Below, in pieces: positions 1 through 10,619 of a stretch of 64,000 nt of DNA (positions are counted from its first letter, which is position 1; each line of letters opens with the position of its first letter). Both the position numbers and the translations under genes were made by a program. The stretch is from Chrysomallon squamiferum. Taxonomy: Eukaryota > Mollusca > Gastropoda > Neomphalida > Peltospiridae. A model generated the notes under the pieces. That model did no database searches. It was not told where the DNA came from and saw only the letters and a program-made list of their open reading frames with translations. The stretch covers positions 11,624,949 through 11,688,948 of the forward strand of contig CM022669.1 in NCBI GenBank assembly GCA_012295275.1, given 5' to 3'.

Positions 1-304
1 AAATAACTGGTATTCAAAAAGCTGGAGATCATTATTGTCAAAGAGATAAAGTTTTCGAAACTGGAAGCTCAAACTTAAGATGCGGATCCAAACAGAACCA
101 ATGAGAATGTAGTTTAACAAATAAAGCAAATAATTCTGAATTAATTACTTAAACATCAAATTTTTTAAATATTTGGTTTAATAATGAATTAAAATGAATA
201 ATAAACTTTTCTCTCTTTTTTTTTTATGTTCTTTTAATTTTAAGAATGATGAAATTAGAGGTGGAATCTTCTGCGAGATATTTCATAAGGTTTTCTTTTG
301 AAAA

Positions 305-828
305 AGAAACAAAGGGTTTTGTAGACAGAAGATCAGATATGTCACAGATCTTCGTACACTTGGTTGGAATGGACAATAGCTGAGTTAGTACACTGAAGAG
401 AATTTATATAATAACAATATCGTCATTTACATAAAAGTAACAAATGTTTTTATAATTGTCTCCTCAGTAATCAGAAACAGAAGCTAGGGATTTTGTAGAC
501 AGACCTTCACGAATCTGCTGGGAGACTCTGGTCGGAATTGAAAATAGCTGAGCAAGTACACTGAGGCGAATTGATACAATAAAAATATGATCATTTACAT
601 AAAGGAAACAGCTGTTCTTATAATTGTTTCCTTGGAAATCAGAGAAATAAGCAAGGGATTTCATAGACAGACCTTCACGAAATCAGGCAAGAGAGACTTG
701 TCGGAATGGAAGATAGCCCAATGAGTGCAGTGAGAATAATTTAAATAAAAACAATATCATCGCTCACAAAGAGGAAACAATTGTTGTTATCAGCGTTTTG
801 CTTGGTAATCAGAAAAACTAATCACAAG
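305..828. repeat. Degenerate tandem repeat, about 170-bp unit, three copies
   Basis: The phrase GGG(A)TTTTGTAGACAGA recurs at about 314, 487 and 655, each time followed by similar blocks: a TCACGAA or TCGGAAT(T)G part, an AATAGC part, TACACTGAG, AATTTA, AACAATAT, TCATTTACA and GGAAACA. Periods are 173 and 168. Copies differ by many substitutions, so the duplication is old. No coding content is evident. Confidence 0.85.
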
Positions 829-2100
829 TGAGAATATTGCCAAACAGAGACTGAAGATTGTGTTTAGATTTCAATCAGACTGCACTTACACACACAGTCT
901 GTATTAATACTTCTGTGATTGATTAACTTGGATAATTCATCATTGTTCTGCAGTCTTTAAGAGGAGAATGTATCACTCGTGCCAAGTTATTACGTTTATT
1001 TTTGTGAGTTTGTCGGCCAAGTTGTTCTGGCTAGGTACGAAAGTGTTTCAGGTTTTGCCAGGATGGTTATGACAACTTTGTAATTACACTGAAACCATTC
1101 GACAGATTTTTTTTTTAAATAGAAATATATATTTCAGTAATTAAAATTAACAGTAATTCTTTCTACCTGTGAAACTAAATAATTTTTTTCTTCAAAAAAA
1201 TCATGAAATATTATTAGTCTCCTTTTTTTGTGAATAATTAAACGGAAAGCGTAATATTTTAATAATAGAATGAATTAATTTTAAGCTTCCTTTTTCTGTC
1301 AAATGCAAATGAGCATGAAATGCATGTAGAGAGTAAAGGTTTATTCTTCAATTCTTGCCAGTGATATCAAGCTGTTAAATCTGACTTTAAGAAAGAAATC
1401 AGTATTGTTATCACATTCCAGCATCTGTAAAACTGACAGAGATGTTTTTTCACCATTCATGCCTCATTTTTGTGAAAGATTTTTTTTTCCCTTTCAATTA
1501 CAAAGTGAATCACAAGAGTCTTGTTTCACATCAGTTGTGATTAACTTAATGAGTTGTGACAGTGAATTTCTTCCTTGAAAATGAAATGGTACTTTTTATT
1601 TTATTATTTAAAATGAAGGGGAAAAAATAAATCAATTTATTTAAATAAAGTGTTTAATTATTCGTAATGATAAAAATAAAAATGTAAAATTCTAAATTGA
1701 ATCCAGTCTTGGTACTTTGCATATCTATAATCTATAGATTATATATATAATTTAAATAATAAATATAATTTTAAAAAGCTATTTTGAAACCTTATATCAA
1801 TTATTTATTAATATATATATATATATGAAAAAAACATTAATATAAAAGAATTAAAAAATATAAAATATTTAATTGTGAAAAGAAAAAAAGAAGAAAATTC
1901 TACAAATGTATTCATGAAATTACTTTCAGTTTCACATTAAAACTAACCAAAAAACTGATTATCAAAAAGAACAAGCCAAAAAAAAAAAATAATAATAATA
2001 AGAAGAAGAAGAAAAATAATAAAATAAAATAAAATAAATAAAAATAATTAAAATCAATATACAAAAAATAAAAAAAAGAAGATATAAAACAATCATTATC
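829..2100. other. A/T-rich intron sequence, nothing recognised
   Basis: Unique, strongly A/T-rich DNA with short runs of A or T and a small (TA)n at 1810-1826. It ends in an AAT/AAG purine-rich stretch at 1975-2085. No exon-like or RNA-gene signal was seen. Confidence 0.5.
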
Positions 2101-2425
2101 GACATCTGAAATTCACAATCAGTAACGTCATCGTGTTCACACATCTGAACGCGTGGTAACTACCTGGACGCTGTGTTTGTTTTCAGTAATCATCTGACGT
2201 CACACCAGCCACCGCTCCATTACAACGACGTGAATCTGACCAGGAAACAATTTCATCACAAACACCTTCGCGCACGTTTTCTCGCTCACCTCATGCATTT
2301 TTCATGCGAGCGCGGCTGGCAGCTTCGACACCACCGCGACTGTGCAGAACGTCGCTGTGACGATGACACCCGAGTTGTGACACGTTGCTGCGGACGGTGT
2401 GCGAAGATTTCGTGTTAATCACTGA
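2100..2425. other. CpG-rich block with CRE sites, bracketed by minus-strand splice-like signals
   Basis: This block is much richer in G+C and CpG than its surroundings. A palindromic TGACGTCA is at 2195-2202, and further ACGTCA/GACGTGA half sites lie near 2125 and 2227. On the minus strand an acceptor CACCGTTTCTCAG precedes 2421 and a donor GTGAGC follows 2290, enclosing 132 nt. In the phase-1 frame of the upstream Ig exon this reads 43 codons to a TGA at its very end; the other two phases stop at once. A CpG-rich promoter or enhancer is the simpler reading. An alternative 3' or poison exon is possible. Confidence 0.35.
2195..2202. promoter_or_regulatory. Palindromic cAMP response element (TGACGTCA)
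   Basis: A perfect CRE/ATF octamer within the CpG-rich block, with half sites nearby. The match is exact; occupancy by CREB/ATF proteins is inferred only from the motif. Confidence 0.4.
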
Positions 2426-2431
2426 GAAACG

Positions 2432-2681
2432 GTGACAGCTTTTTTTGTGGTTTTACGTTGTCAGATCACAGAATCGTGTTTATTTGGGAAAGAGTTTTTT
2501 TTTTACCTTTTTTTTTTTAATGTGGATTTTTTTGTTTTAATCATCTTGTTGTTGTTGTTGTTTTTTTTGTTATTGGGAGATTTTGAGTCTTTTTTTTTGT
2601 TACTGTATTTTTTTTTTGTTGTCTTTTGGGTTTTTTTTATTATATTTTTTTAAAAACCAATTTTTTTTTATCTTATTAGAT

Positions 2682-2719
<38 letters not shown>

Positions 2720-3010
2720 TGAAGCTAATTCTATACTACTGTCATATATTACCATCATCATCATCATTTGATTTTTTATTTGTTTAGGTATCACATGTTT
2801 GGTTTCACAGATTGACTGAAACGTATATAGACAGACATATAGATTATATATATATATATTATATAGATAGATAGATAGATTATATATAAATGTATATGTA
2901 TATGTAGATACAGATATATAACAATGGTACTGTAATAACAGTTGTAGCAGTAGTTTTTACAATGGTATTGATCGGATTAATTACATTAGTAGTATTTGCA
3001 GAAATAACAA
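2432..3010. repeat. Poly-T/GTT-rich tract, (TA)n and TAGA/TATA repeats
   Basis: A T-rich low-complexity run at 2495-2650 is followed by (TA)n at 2688-2716, then TATA/TAGA repeats at 2844-2925. It grades into a GTA/TAG-rich region that leads to the 43-bp minisatellite. Confidence 0.8.
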
Positions 3011-3124
3011 TTGTTACTGTAGTTGTTGTACAGTAATTGTTGTAACTATAGTACTAATAATAGTAATAACTGTAGGTGTATTAGTAGTGTATTTGTAGCA
3101 GCAGCAGTAGTAGTGTTGTAATGG

Positions 3125-4893
3125 TTGTAGAAGTAACAGTGGTATAGTACCAGTTGTAGTAATAGTAGTTATAGGGTAACAGTGGTATAGCACCAGTTGT
3201 AGTAATAGTAGTTGTAGAAGTAACAGTGGTGTATAGTACCAGTTGTAGTAATAGTAGTTATAGGGTAACAGTGATATAGTACCAGTTGTAGTAATAGTAG
3301 TTGTAGGGTAACAGTGGTATAGTACCAGTTGTAGTAATAGTAGTTGTAGGGTAACAGTGGTATAGTACCAGTTGTAGTAATAGTAGTTGTAGGGTAACAG
3401 TGATATAGTACCAGTTGTAGTAATAGTAGTTATAGGGTAACAGTGGTATAGTACCAGTTGTAGTAATAGTAGTTGTAGGGTAACAGTGGTATAGTACCAG
3501 TTGTAGTAATAGTAGTTGTAGGGTAACAGTGGTATAGTACCAGTTGTAGTAATAGTAGTTATAGGGTAACAGTGGTATAGTACCAGTTGTAGTAATAGTA
3601 GTTGTAGAAGTAACAGTGGTGATAGTACCAGTTGTAGTAATAGTAGTTGTAGGGTAACAGTGATATAGTACCAGTTGTAGTAATAGTAGTTGTAGGGTAA
3701 CAGTGGTATAGTACCAGTTGTAGTAATAGTAGTTGTAGGGTAACAGTGGTATAGTACCAGTTGTAGTAATAGTAGTTGTAGGGTAACAGTGGTATAGTAC
3801 CAGTTGTAGTAATAGTAGTTGTAGGGTAACAGTGGTATAGTACCAGTTGTTGTAATAGTAGTTGTAGAAGTAACAGTGGTATAGTACCAGTTGTAGTAAT
3901 AGTAGTTGTAGGGTAACAGTGATATAGTACCAGTTGTAGTAATAGTAGTTGTAGGGTAACAGTGGTATAGTACCAGTTGTAGTAATAGTAGTTGTAGAAG
4001 TAACAGTGGTGTATAGTACCAGTTGTAGTAATAGCAGTTGTAGAAGTAACAGTGGTATAGTACCAGTTGTAGTAATAGTAGTTGTAGGGTAACAGTGGTG
4101 TATAGTACCAGTTGTAGTAATAGTAGTTGTAGGGTAACAGTGGTGTATAGTACCAGTTGTAGTAATAGCAGTTGTAGAAGTAACAGTGGTATAGTACCAG
4201 TTGTAGTAATAGTAGTTGTAGGGTAACAGTGGTATAGTACCAGTTGTAGTAATAGTAGTTGTAGGGTAACAGTGGTATAGTACCAGTTGTAGTAATAGTA
4301 GTTGTAGGGTAACAGTGTGTATAGTACCAGTTGTAGTAACCAGTTGTAGTAACAGTGGTATAGTACCAGTTGTAGTAATAGTAGTTGTAGGGTAACAGTG
4401 GTATAGTACCAGTTGTAGTAATAGTAGTTGTAGGGTAACAGTGGTATAGTACCAGTTGTAGTAATAGTAGTTGTAGGGTAACAGTGGTATACTACCAGTT
4501 GTAGTAATAGTAGTTGTAGGGTAACAGTGGTATAGTACCAGTTGTAGTAATAGTAGTTATAGGGTAACAGTAGTGTATAGTACCAGTTGTAGTAATAGTA
4601 GTTATAGGGTAACAGTGGTATAGTACCAGTTGTAGTAATAGTAGTTGTAGAAGTAACAGTGGTATAGTACCAGTTGTAGTAATAGTAGTTGTAGAAGTAA
4701 CAGTGGTATAGTACCAGTTGTAGTAATAGTAGTTGTAGTAATAGTAGTTGTAGGGTAACAGTGGTATAGTACCAGTTGTAGTAATAGTAGTTGTAGGGTA
4801 ACAGTGGTATAGTACCAGTTGTAGTAATAGTAGTTGTAGGGTAACAGTGGTATAGTACCAGTTGTAGTAATAGTAGTTGTAGGGTAATAGTGA
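3125..4893. repeat. 43-bp minisatellite, about 41 copies
   Basis: The unit (plus strand) begins AGTTGTAGTAATAGTAGTTG and continues TAGGGTAACAGTGGTATAGT then ACC, 43 bp in total. Variants carry TAGAAG for TAGGG, GATAT for GGTAT, TTATAG for TTGTAG, or a GTGTATA insertion. Because the unit has no stop in any of the three minus-strand phases and 43 is not a multiple of 3, it yields a 682-codon open frame with a 43-residue period. That frame is an artefact. Flanks at 2930-3124 and 4894-5030 are decayed GTA-rich sequence. Confidence 0.97.
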
Positions 4894-5021
4894 TAAAGGC
4901 AGTAATTGATAGCAGAGTAGAATTAGAAGCAGTAGAAGTACTAACAGAAGCAGTAGTGGTAGTTGTAGTTACAGTGGTCACTAATAATGGTGATTGTAGC
5001 TGTAGCAGTAATAGTGGTAGT

Positions 5022-5077
5022 TGAGGAAAAAAATGCTTTTGTTTTATGGTGTCTATAAACATTCCAGAGACTCTGAT

Positions 5078-5116
<39 letters not shown>

Positions 5117-5170
5117 TTTCATTAATTTATTTATTTATTTTAATTTATTTATTATGATCACCTTTAGTGG
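5022..5170. repeat. Dispersed repeat copy 1, with internal (TTTA)n
   Basis: The sequence GAGGAAAAAAATGCTTTTGT, then CTATAAACATT, AGACTCTGA, a (TTTA)n run at 5077-5150 and TTATTATGAT, is matched in the same order by 9687-9830. There the internal repeat is (TTTTA)n. This suggests two copies of a short element or an old duplication. Confidence 0.6.
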
Positions 5171-5329
5171 TACATTAAAAACTTTCATCACCAAAACATC
5201 AGAAGTTACATCACTCTCATACCGACCGCATACTTATAATTCACACACCATCCTCTCCCATCTATCACCCTTATAAACAAAACTAAATTACACCACTCCG
5301 AGCTGGGTTTTTTTTTTTTTTTTTTCTAT

Positions 5330-5780
5330 GTGTCTTTATTAAAGCAAATGATCTGACATCAGCACGTCATCCATCTTGTGTCTTACATAACAATCTGTGT
5401 AATCGCTAACTCGAGCCATTCATCACTCGTCCATTGAAGAACTTGCAAATTAAACATGTCTGTCGCTTTGGCCCGCCAGGAGGGCATGCATGCACACTCA
5501 GCATTCACTGTCACGTTAAATGACAAAATATTAATTTGAACAATCTCAAATCGCTGGCCCCTTAATGTCCCCAGGGGGCTGGGCTGGACTGGGCTGGGCT
5601 GGGCTGGACCGGACTTCTTCGATCAATTGCCATTTCTCTCGTTTGTCCAGTGGCTGCTGTTTGATGGATGAGCCAAGTTAAAGTATTTCACAGCTGGCTC
5701 TCAGAGGGAGAGGAATTTGTTCAACTTGTGACTCGTAAATGTCACATTGGTGAGAAAATAATTAGCCGGTTTGCATAGAC
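5330..5780. other. Non-repetitive, G+C-richer block with a GGGCT pentamer run
   Basis: This is a complex-sequence island inside the intron, without protein-like frames. At 5574-5613 a run of GGGCT/GGACT pentamers gives at least four G3 tracts with loops of 2 to 7 nt, a canonical G-quadruplex pattern on the plus strand. It could be a conserved noncoding element; comparison is required. Confidence 0.35.
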
Positions 5781-7112
5781 GGTTTTCATAGCCTTTTTTT
5801 TTCTTGGTAGTTTTCATAGTCTTTTTTTTCTTGGTGATTTATTTATAGCTTGTTTTCATTGTCTTTTTTCTTGGTGAGTTTATGTGGCTAGTTTTCATAG
5901 TCTTTTTTTTTTTCCTTGGCGAGTTTTTTCAGGATAGTTTTCATAGTCTTTTTTTTTTTTCCCTAGGCGATTTTTTATTGCTAGTTTTTGTAGCCTTTTT
6001 TCTTGGTGAGTTTTTATAGCTTGTTTTCATAGCCTTTTTTCTTGTTGAGTTTTTATAGCTTGTTTTCATAATCTTTTTTCTTGGTGAGTTTTTATAGCTT
6101 GTTTTCATATATTTTTTTTCTTGTTAATTTTTTATAGCTTGTTTTTTCATAATCTTTTTTTTTTGGTGAGTTTTTATAGCTTGTTTTCATAGCCTTTTTT
6201 CTTGTTGAGTTTTGTGGCTAGTTTTCATAGTATTTTTTTTTCTTAGTGAGTTTTTGCTAGTTTTCATAGTATTTTTTTCTTGGTGAGTTTTGTGGCTAGT
6301 TTTCATTGCCTTTTTTTCTTGATGATTTTTTTCCTTTTTTTCTTGGCGAGTGATTACATCTAGTTTTCATAGTCTTTTTTTCTTGGTGAATTTTTGTGGC
6401 TAATTTTCATGGTTTTTTCTTTGTGTTTTTATAGCTAGTTTTCATAGTCGTTTTCTTGGTGAGTTTTTATAGCTACTTTTCATAGCCTTGAGTTTTTGTG
6501 GCTAATTTTCATAGGCTTTTTTTTCTTGAGTTTTTTTTATTGCTTGTTTTCATAGGCTTTTTTCTTGGTGAGTTTTTATAACTAGATTTCATAGTCTTTT
6601 TTTCTTGGTGATTGTTTATAGCTAGTTTTCATAGCCTTTTTTTTTTTCATGAGTGATTACATCTAGTTTTCATAGTTTTTTTTTTCTTGGTGAATTTTTG
6701 TGGCTAATTTTCATAGTCTTTTTTCTTTGTGTTTTTTATAGCTAGTTTTCATAGTCGTTTTTCTTGGTGAGTTTTTATAGCTACTTTTCATAGCCTTTTT
6801 TCTTAGTGAGTTTTTGTGGCTAATTTTCATAGGCTTTTTTCTTGGTGAGTTTTTATTGCTAGTTTTCATAGGCTTTTTTCTTGGTGTTTTTTTTATAGCT
6901 TGTTTTCATAGCCTTTTTTCTTGGTGAGTTTTAATGGCTAGTTTTCATAGCCTTTTTTTTTTTCTTGGTGAGTTTTTGTGGCTAGTTTTCATAGTCTTTT
7001 TTCTTGGTGAGTTTTTATAACTAGATTTCATAGTCTTTTTTCTTGGTGATTGTTTATAGCTAGTTTTCATAGCCTTTTTTTCTTGGTAACTTTTTATATA
7101 GATAGTTTTTGT
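5781..7112. repeat. Degenerate minisatellite, about 38-40-bp unit, more than 30 copies
   Basis: The repeated core is TAGTTTTCATAG(T/C)C, a T run, CTTGGTGAGTTTTTATAGC. T-run length varies from about 6 to 13, and several units are truncated. The transcript strand of the Ig gene carries the A-rich complement. Confidence 0.92.
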
Positions 7113-7670
7113 AACCAGTGTTCACAGTCAGCTTTCGCAGCAAAATGTTTCCAGCTGATAGATGATGAAGATGAAATGAATAATAATAATAATAAAAAAA
7201 TAAAAAGAGTCTATTTGGGAGTGAGCGGGACAGGAGAAGATGAGCGTGGCTGTGTTTCGTCCCGAAGACGCCAGAACTGAGATACAATGACAAGGTAATC
7301 AGAGCTTCACGGGGAACACACTATCATAGCAGAAATTGGTTTGTACAGAAAACTTCTCAAATCAATAAAACGTCTTGGCAGTTATTTACCCAAAATTTCG
7401 TGTCCGTAAAAACGGGCAGAGAAGAGTCACTTGGAGTGCATTTTACCATTGGAAGATTTCGTTTTTATTATATCTCCTCCCAGTGAAGAATGCATCTGAT
7501 GAGAGTTTTCAAAGCAAACAAGGAATGTGTTTGTACAGGATGCTTTCCTTTTCAGTGTCCCCCACAAGCCAGTCGTTTGTGAGTCTTTGTGAGTGAAATA
7601 AAAACATCATCAATGCACAATCTCCTGCAATTTGTACACTGTTTGGTCAGTCCATTGATAGTCATGTTCT
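7113..7670. other. Unique block, possible conserved noncoding element
   Basis: Complex sequence with CpGs (AGTGAGCGGGAC, TTTCGTCCCGAAG) follows the minisatellite, interrupted by a short AAT run near 7178. Open frames of 70-77 codons exist on both strands but lack any family resemblance and are not called as genes. Confidence 0.25.
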
Positions 7671-8520
7671 TCAGTGAAAAAATAACAACACCAGGCAGAA
7701 CATTTTTTTTATCAATTATATAGCTGTTGGTTTAAAAAAAAAAAAAAAAAATTTTTAAAAAATGGTGTTAATGTTTATCGTTTGATGTAAATGACAACTT
7801 TTATTGTATGTGGATGAATAATTTCTAAAAATAAAATTATTTATGCAGATTATGATTTCATTTATGAATAAAAACACACACAGAGTTTATCCCATTATAA
7901 ACTATTTCCATAAGCCTCAAATATTTTCATTAAGAAAAACATCCAACACATGATGAGAATATGTACAAAAAAAAAAACATTATTCTAATTTCACTAATAG
8001 AATTAACAATATATATTGTAAACATACACAAGAGAGAAATGGGTGTGTTAAAACCTCAGTATAATGTTTTCCTCCAGATTTAAATTACACTATTATTCAA
8101 AACACACCAGGAAACATGAGGATGTGTATCAACTTCACACCTGTCCCTGTTTTCTTTTTCTTTATAACAAAATTAATTTCCATTCCTAAAAAATATATAT
8201 ATATATATATATCTGTTAAGATGGCATCCCCCTTTGTTGAAAATCTAGATATCACACTAGAGGTACTGCAGGCAATACAAATTACTATGAAGGTCAGTGC
8301 CAGAACAAATTGAATGTTACAGATGACCAATGTCCACTGTTCTGGATCAAGTGTTACAAAGTTATAATGTGTCTTGTTCTAATGTATATTTGGCTGTATT
8401 GCAGACATTTTCTACTCTCTTTTTAATTTCCATGTATGCATTTTTGTTTTTAGTTGGGTTTTTTTGTTTTGTTTTTTCTCTGATCTCTTACTTATAGTAT
8501 AATAATGGTGTTTTCTAATT
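7671..8520. other. A/T-rich intron sequence, nothing recognised
   Basis: Low-complexity A/T-rich sequence with a poly-A/T pair at 7734-7760 and (AT)n at 8191-8212. No gene-like signal. Confidence 0.4.
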
Positions 8521-8529
8521 CGTGTGTAA

Positions 8530-8588
<59 letters not shown>

Positions 8589-8761
8589 AGTACATGTAAG
8601 TGTTGGTATGTATGCTAAGTATAGTTAATGAATAAAAGTGTATGTATCTTATTATTAGTGTATGTATATCTATGTGTGTTTGTGTGTGTGTATGTGTGTG
8701 TGTATATGTCTGTGTGTGTGTGTGTATGTCTATGTATGTTTGTGTGTGTGTATATGTCTAT

Positions 8762-8812
<51 letters not shown>

Positions 8813-8814
8813 TT
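8521..8814. repeat. (GT)n microsatellite cluster
   Basis: A long GT run at 8526-8586 is followed after a 70-bp spacer by interrupted GT/GTAT repeats at 8656-8811. Cys-Val and Thr-His repeat frames on the two strands are artefacts. Confidence 0.95.
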
Positions 8815-9204
8815 TTACAGATGTTACTAAAAATAAAAGAACTAAAGACAGATCCAATATGATTTCAGCTCTGCTTAGTTTCATATTTGACAAATAAACG
8901 TTAATATTTTCACTTCTATCAGTATACAAAACAGATCACTGTGCTAAAGAGAACTGACAATGAGGAAATGTTTAACTGCTGCTACTACAACTACCGCAAC
9001 TGCTGCATTCTCTTTAACACTGTTTCTGTCTCAACTTGCTTATACAGTTAGCATATTTCCGCAAATTTCTCTTTCATGTGGCACCAGGGGAACATTTTAC
9101 ACAATTTTATTCTTGCTAAGTGCAAACGAATCAATAAATAAATGACACAAAAGAATAATTATTTGTTTTACATAAAACATGAGCTTGCTGTAAATATGCT
9201 GCAT

Positions 9205-9320
9205 GTAAGTGTCTGTGTGCATCTGTATGTTTGTGTGTGTGTGAGTGTATGTGTTTGTGTGTGTGTGTGTGTGTGTGTGAGTGTGTGTGTGAGTCTGTGT
9301 GTTTGTGTGTGTGTGAGTGC
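9205..9320. repeat. (GT)n microsatellite
   Basis: Interrupted GT repeat with GAGT and TTTG interruptions; no coding significance. Confidence 0.93.
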
Positions 9321-9686
9321 ATGCATACAAATTATGAAAATCTTTTTTTTAATAATATATTAAAACGAAAAGAAAATTAACATTACAGTTAAAAAAGCAA
9401 AAAATTAAAAAAAAATTAAAAATAAAATATAAATAAAAATAATGTATTGTTCCATTTAAATAGTGAAAAACATCAAACACATAATTAATGAAAATGTTAT
9501 ACTTGCTTACTGTTTAGTTATTTTATGATTACAAACTATGGTTTTCGGTGATCTACAATCTTCAGAATAAATTTCAGTTGATTCTGTCATATAGATGTTA
9601 TTTTTGTATCAAACATTATTAATTTATTTGGAAAACATTTATGAACTGAACACCATGTAAAGGATGTTATGAAAAAGATTTTTTTT

Positions 9687-9830
9687 TGAGGAAAAGAAAA
9701 ACTGCTTTTGTTTTAAATGTGCCTATAAACATTTCTAAGATTCTGAATTTATTTTATTTTATTTTATTTTATTTTATTTTATTTTATTTTATTCATTTAT
9801 TTATTATGATTATCTTTATCTTTATTTTTT
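9687..9830. repeat. Dispersed repeat copy 2, with internal (TTTTA)n
   Basis: It matches 5022-5170 on both sides of its microsatellite: a GAGGAAAAG/TGCTTTTGTTTTA block, CTATAAACATTTCTAAGATT on the left and TTATTATGAT on the right. The pentamer run is at 9744-9797. No terminal repeats or coding content were recognised. Confidence 0.6.
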
Positions 9831-10084
9831 CATCATCATCTTTATTATTATTACTGTTATTAATACCTTTATTATTATTATTGCTTTACAATCATCACCA
9901 TAGTCATGTTTATTATTACTTTTGTTATTATCACCATTATATAACATAAGATATATACTGAATAATATTTCAATATTAAATGTAGAAATAACAAAAAACT
10001 GGATTTAAATTTGAGCTTTAAAACAGCACTACTCTGAGTTTTCTGACAATTCTGAGAACAGTTCAAAAGTCTTCAGCTAATTCA

Positions 10085-10615
10085 CACTACATTCAATCAA
10101 CACTGAAACTGTTTCCAAGGACAGCTCTCTGTGTTGTCCTACAAAACACAACTTTGATATTAATCCCCCACGAAGGCGGCCATGTTGGGTATCATCACCG
10201 CGGTAACAGTTCAGCAAAGTTCCGCTACTCTGTCAAGAACCGCTAGTTTCAACATGAGTAATTTACTTAATCTCATTTTTCAAATCTGCCAATCGATGTA
10301 TTCACTTGTCATTCAGTTACGGCCATTACAAAAATGAAAATTAGATTACTGCTCTTCTGTAACTAAATATAAAAAAATTAATAATAATGCAAAAAAAAAA
10401 GAAGAAAAAAAAGATGCAGCTTCCATCAACAGCCATTTTGTTCCATAATGAGGCCTCTCTGTGGAGAGATTAAACAGAAAAGAAATGCAGTTCTGCTAAG
10501 TGGACTGATTGGAGATAAATGCACAAGGAAAAGATTACTTCTGTGATGCTGCTTTTGAGATAATAATTAACACAATTAGAACAGATCCATTTTTGTTTCA
10601 CGCGCTTTGAGATTT
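10085..10615. other. Unique block, possible conserved noncoding element
   Basis: Complex sequence including the CpG-bearing stretch AAGGCGGCCATGTTGGG near 10173 and the palindrome ACCGCGGT near 10198. A 52-codon plus-strand frame (from the ATG at 10182) has no recognisable family. Two CCATNTTG sites resemble YY1 motifs, which is weak evidence for a regulatory role. Confidence 0.25.
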
Positions 10616-10619
10616 TGTT

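Noticed and set aside
3014-5062. 682-codon minus-strand open frame
   Set aside because: It is wholly a 43-bp minisatellite without stops. The peptide is a three-phase cyclic translation of the unit, with no domain.
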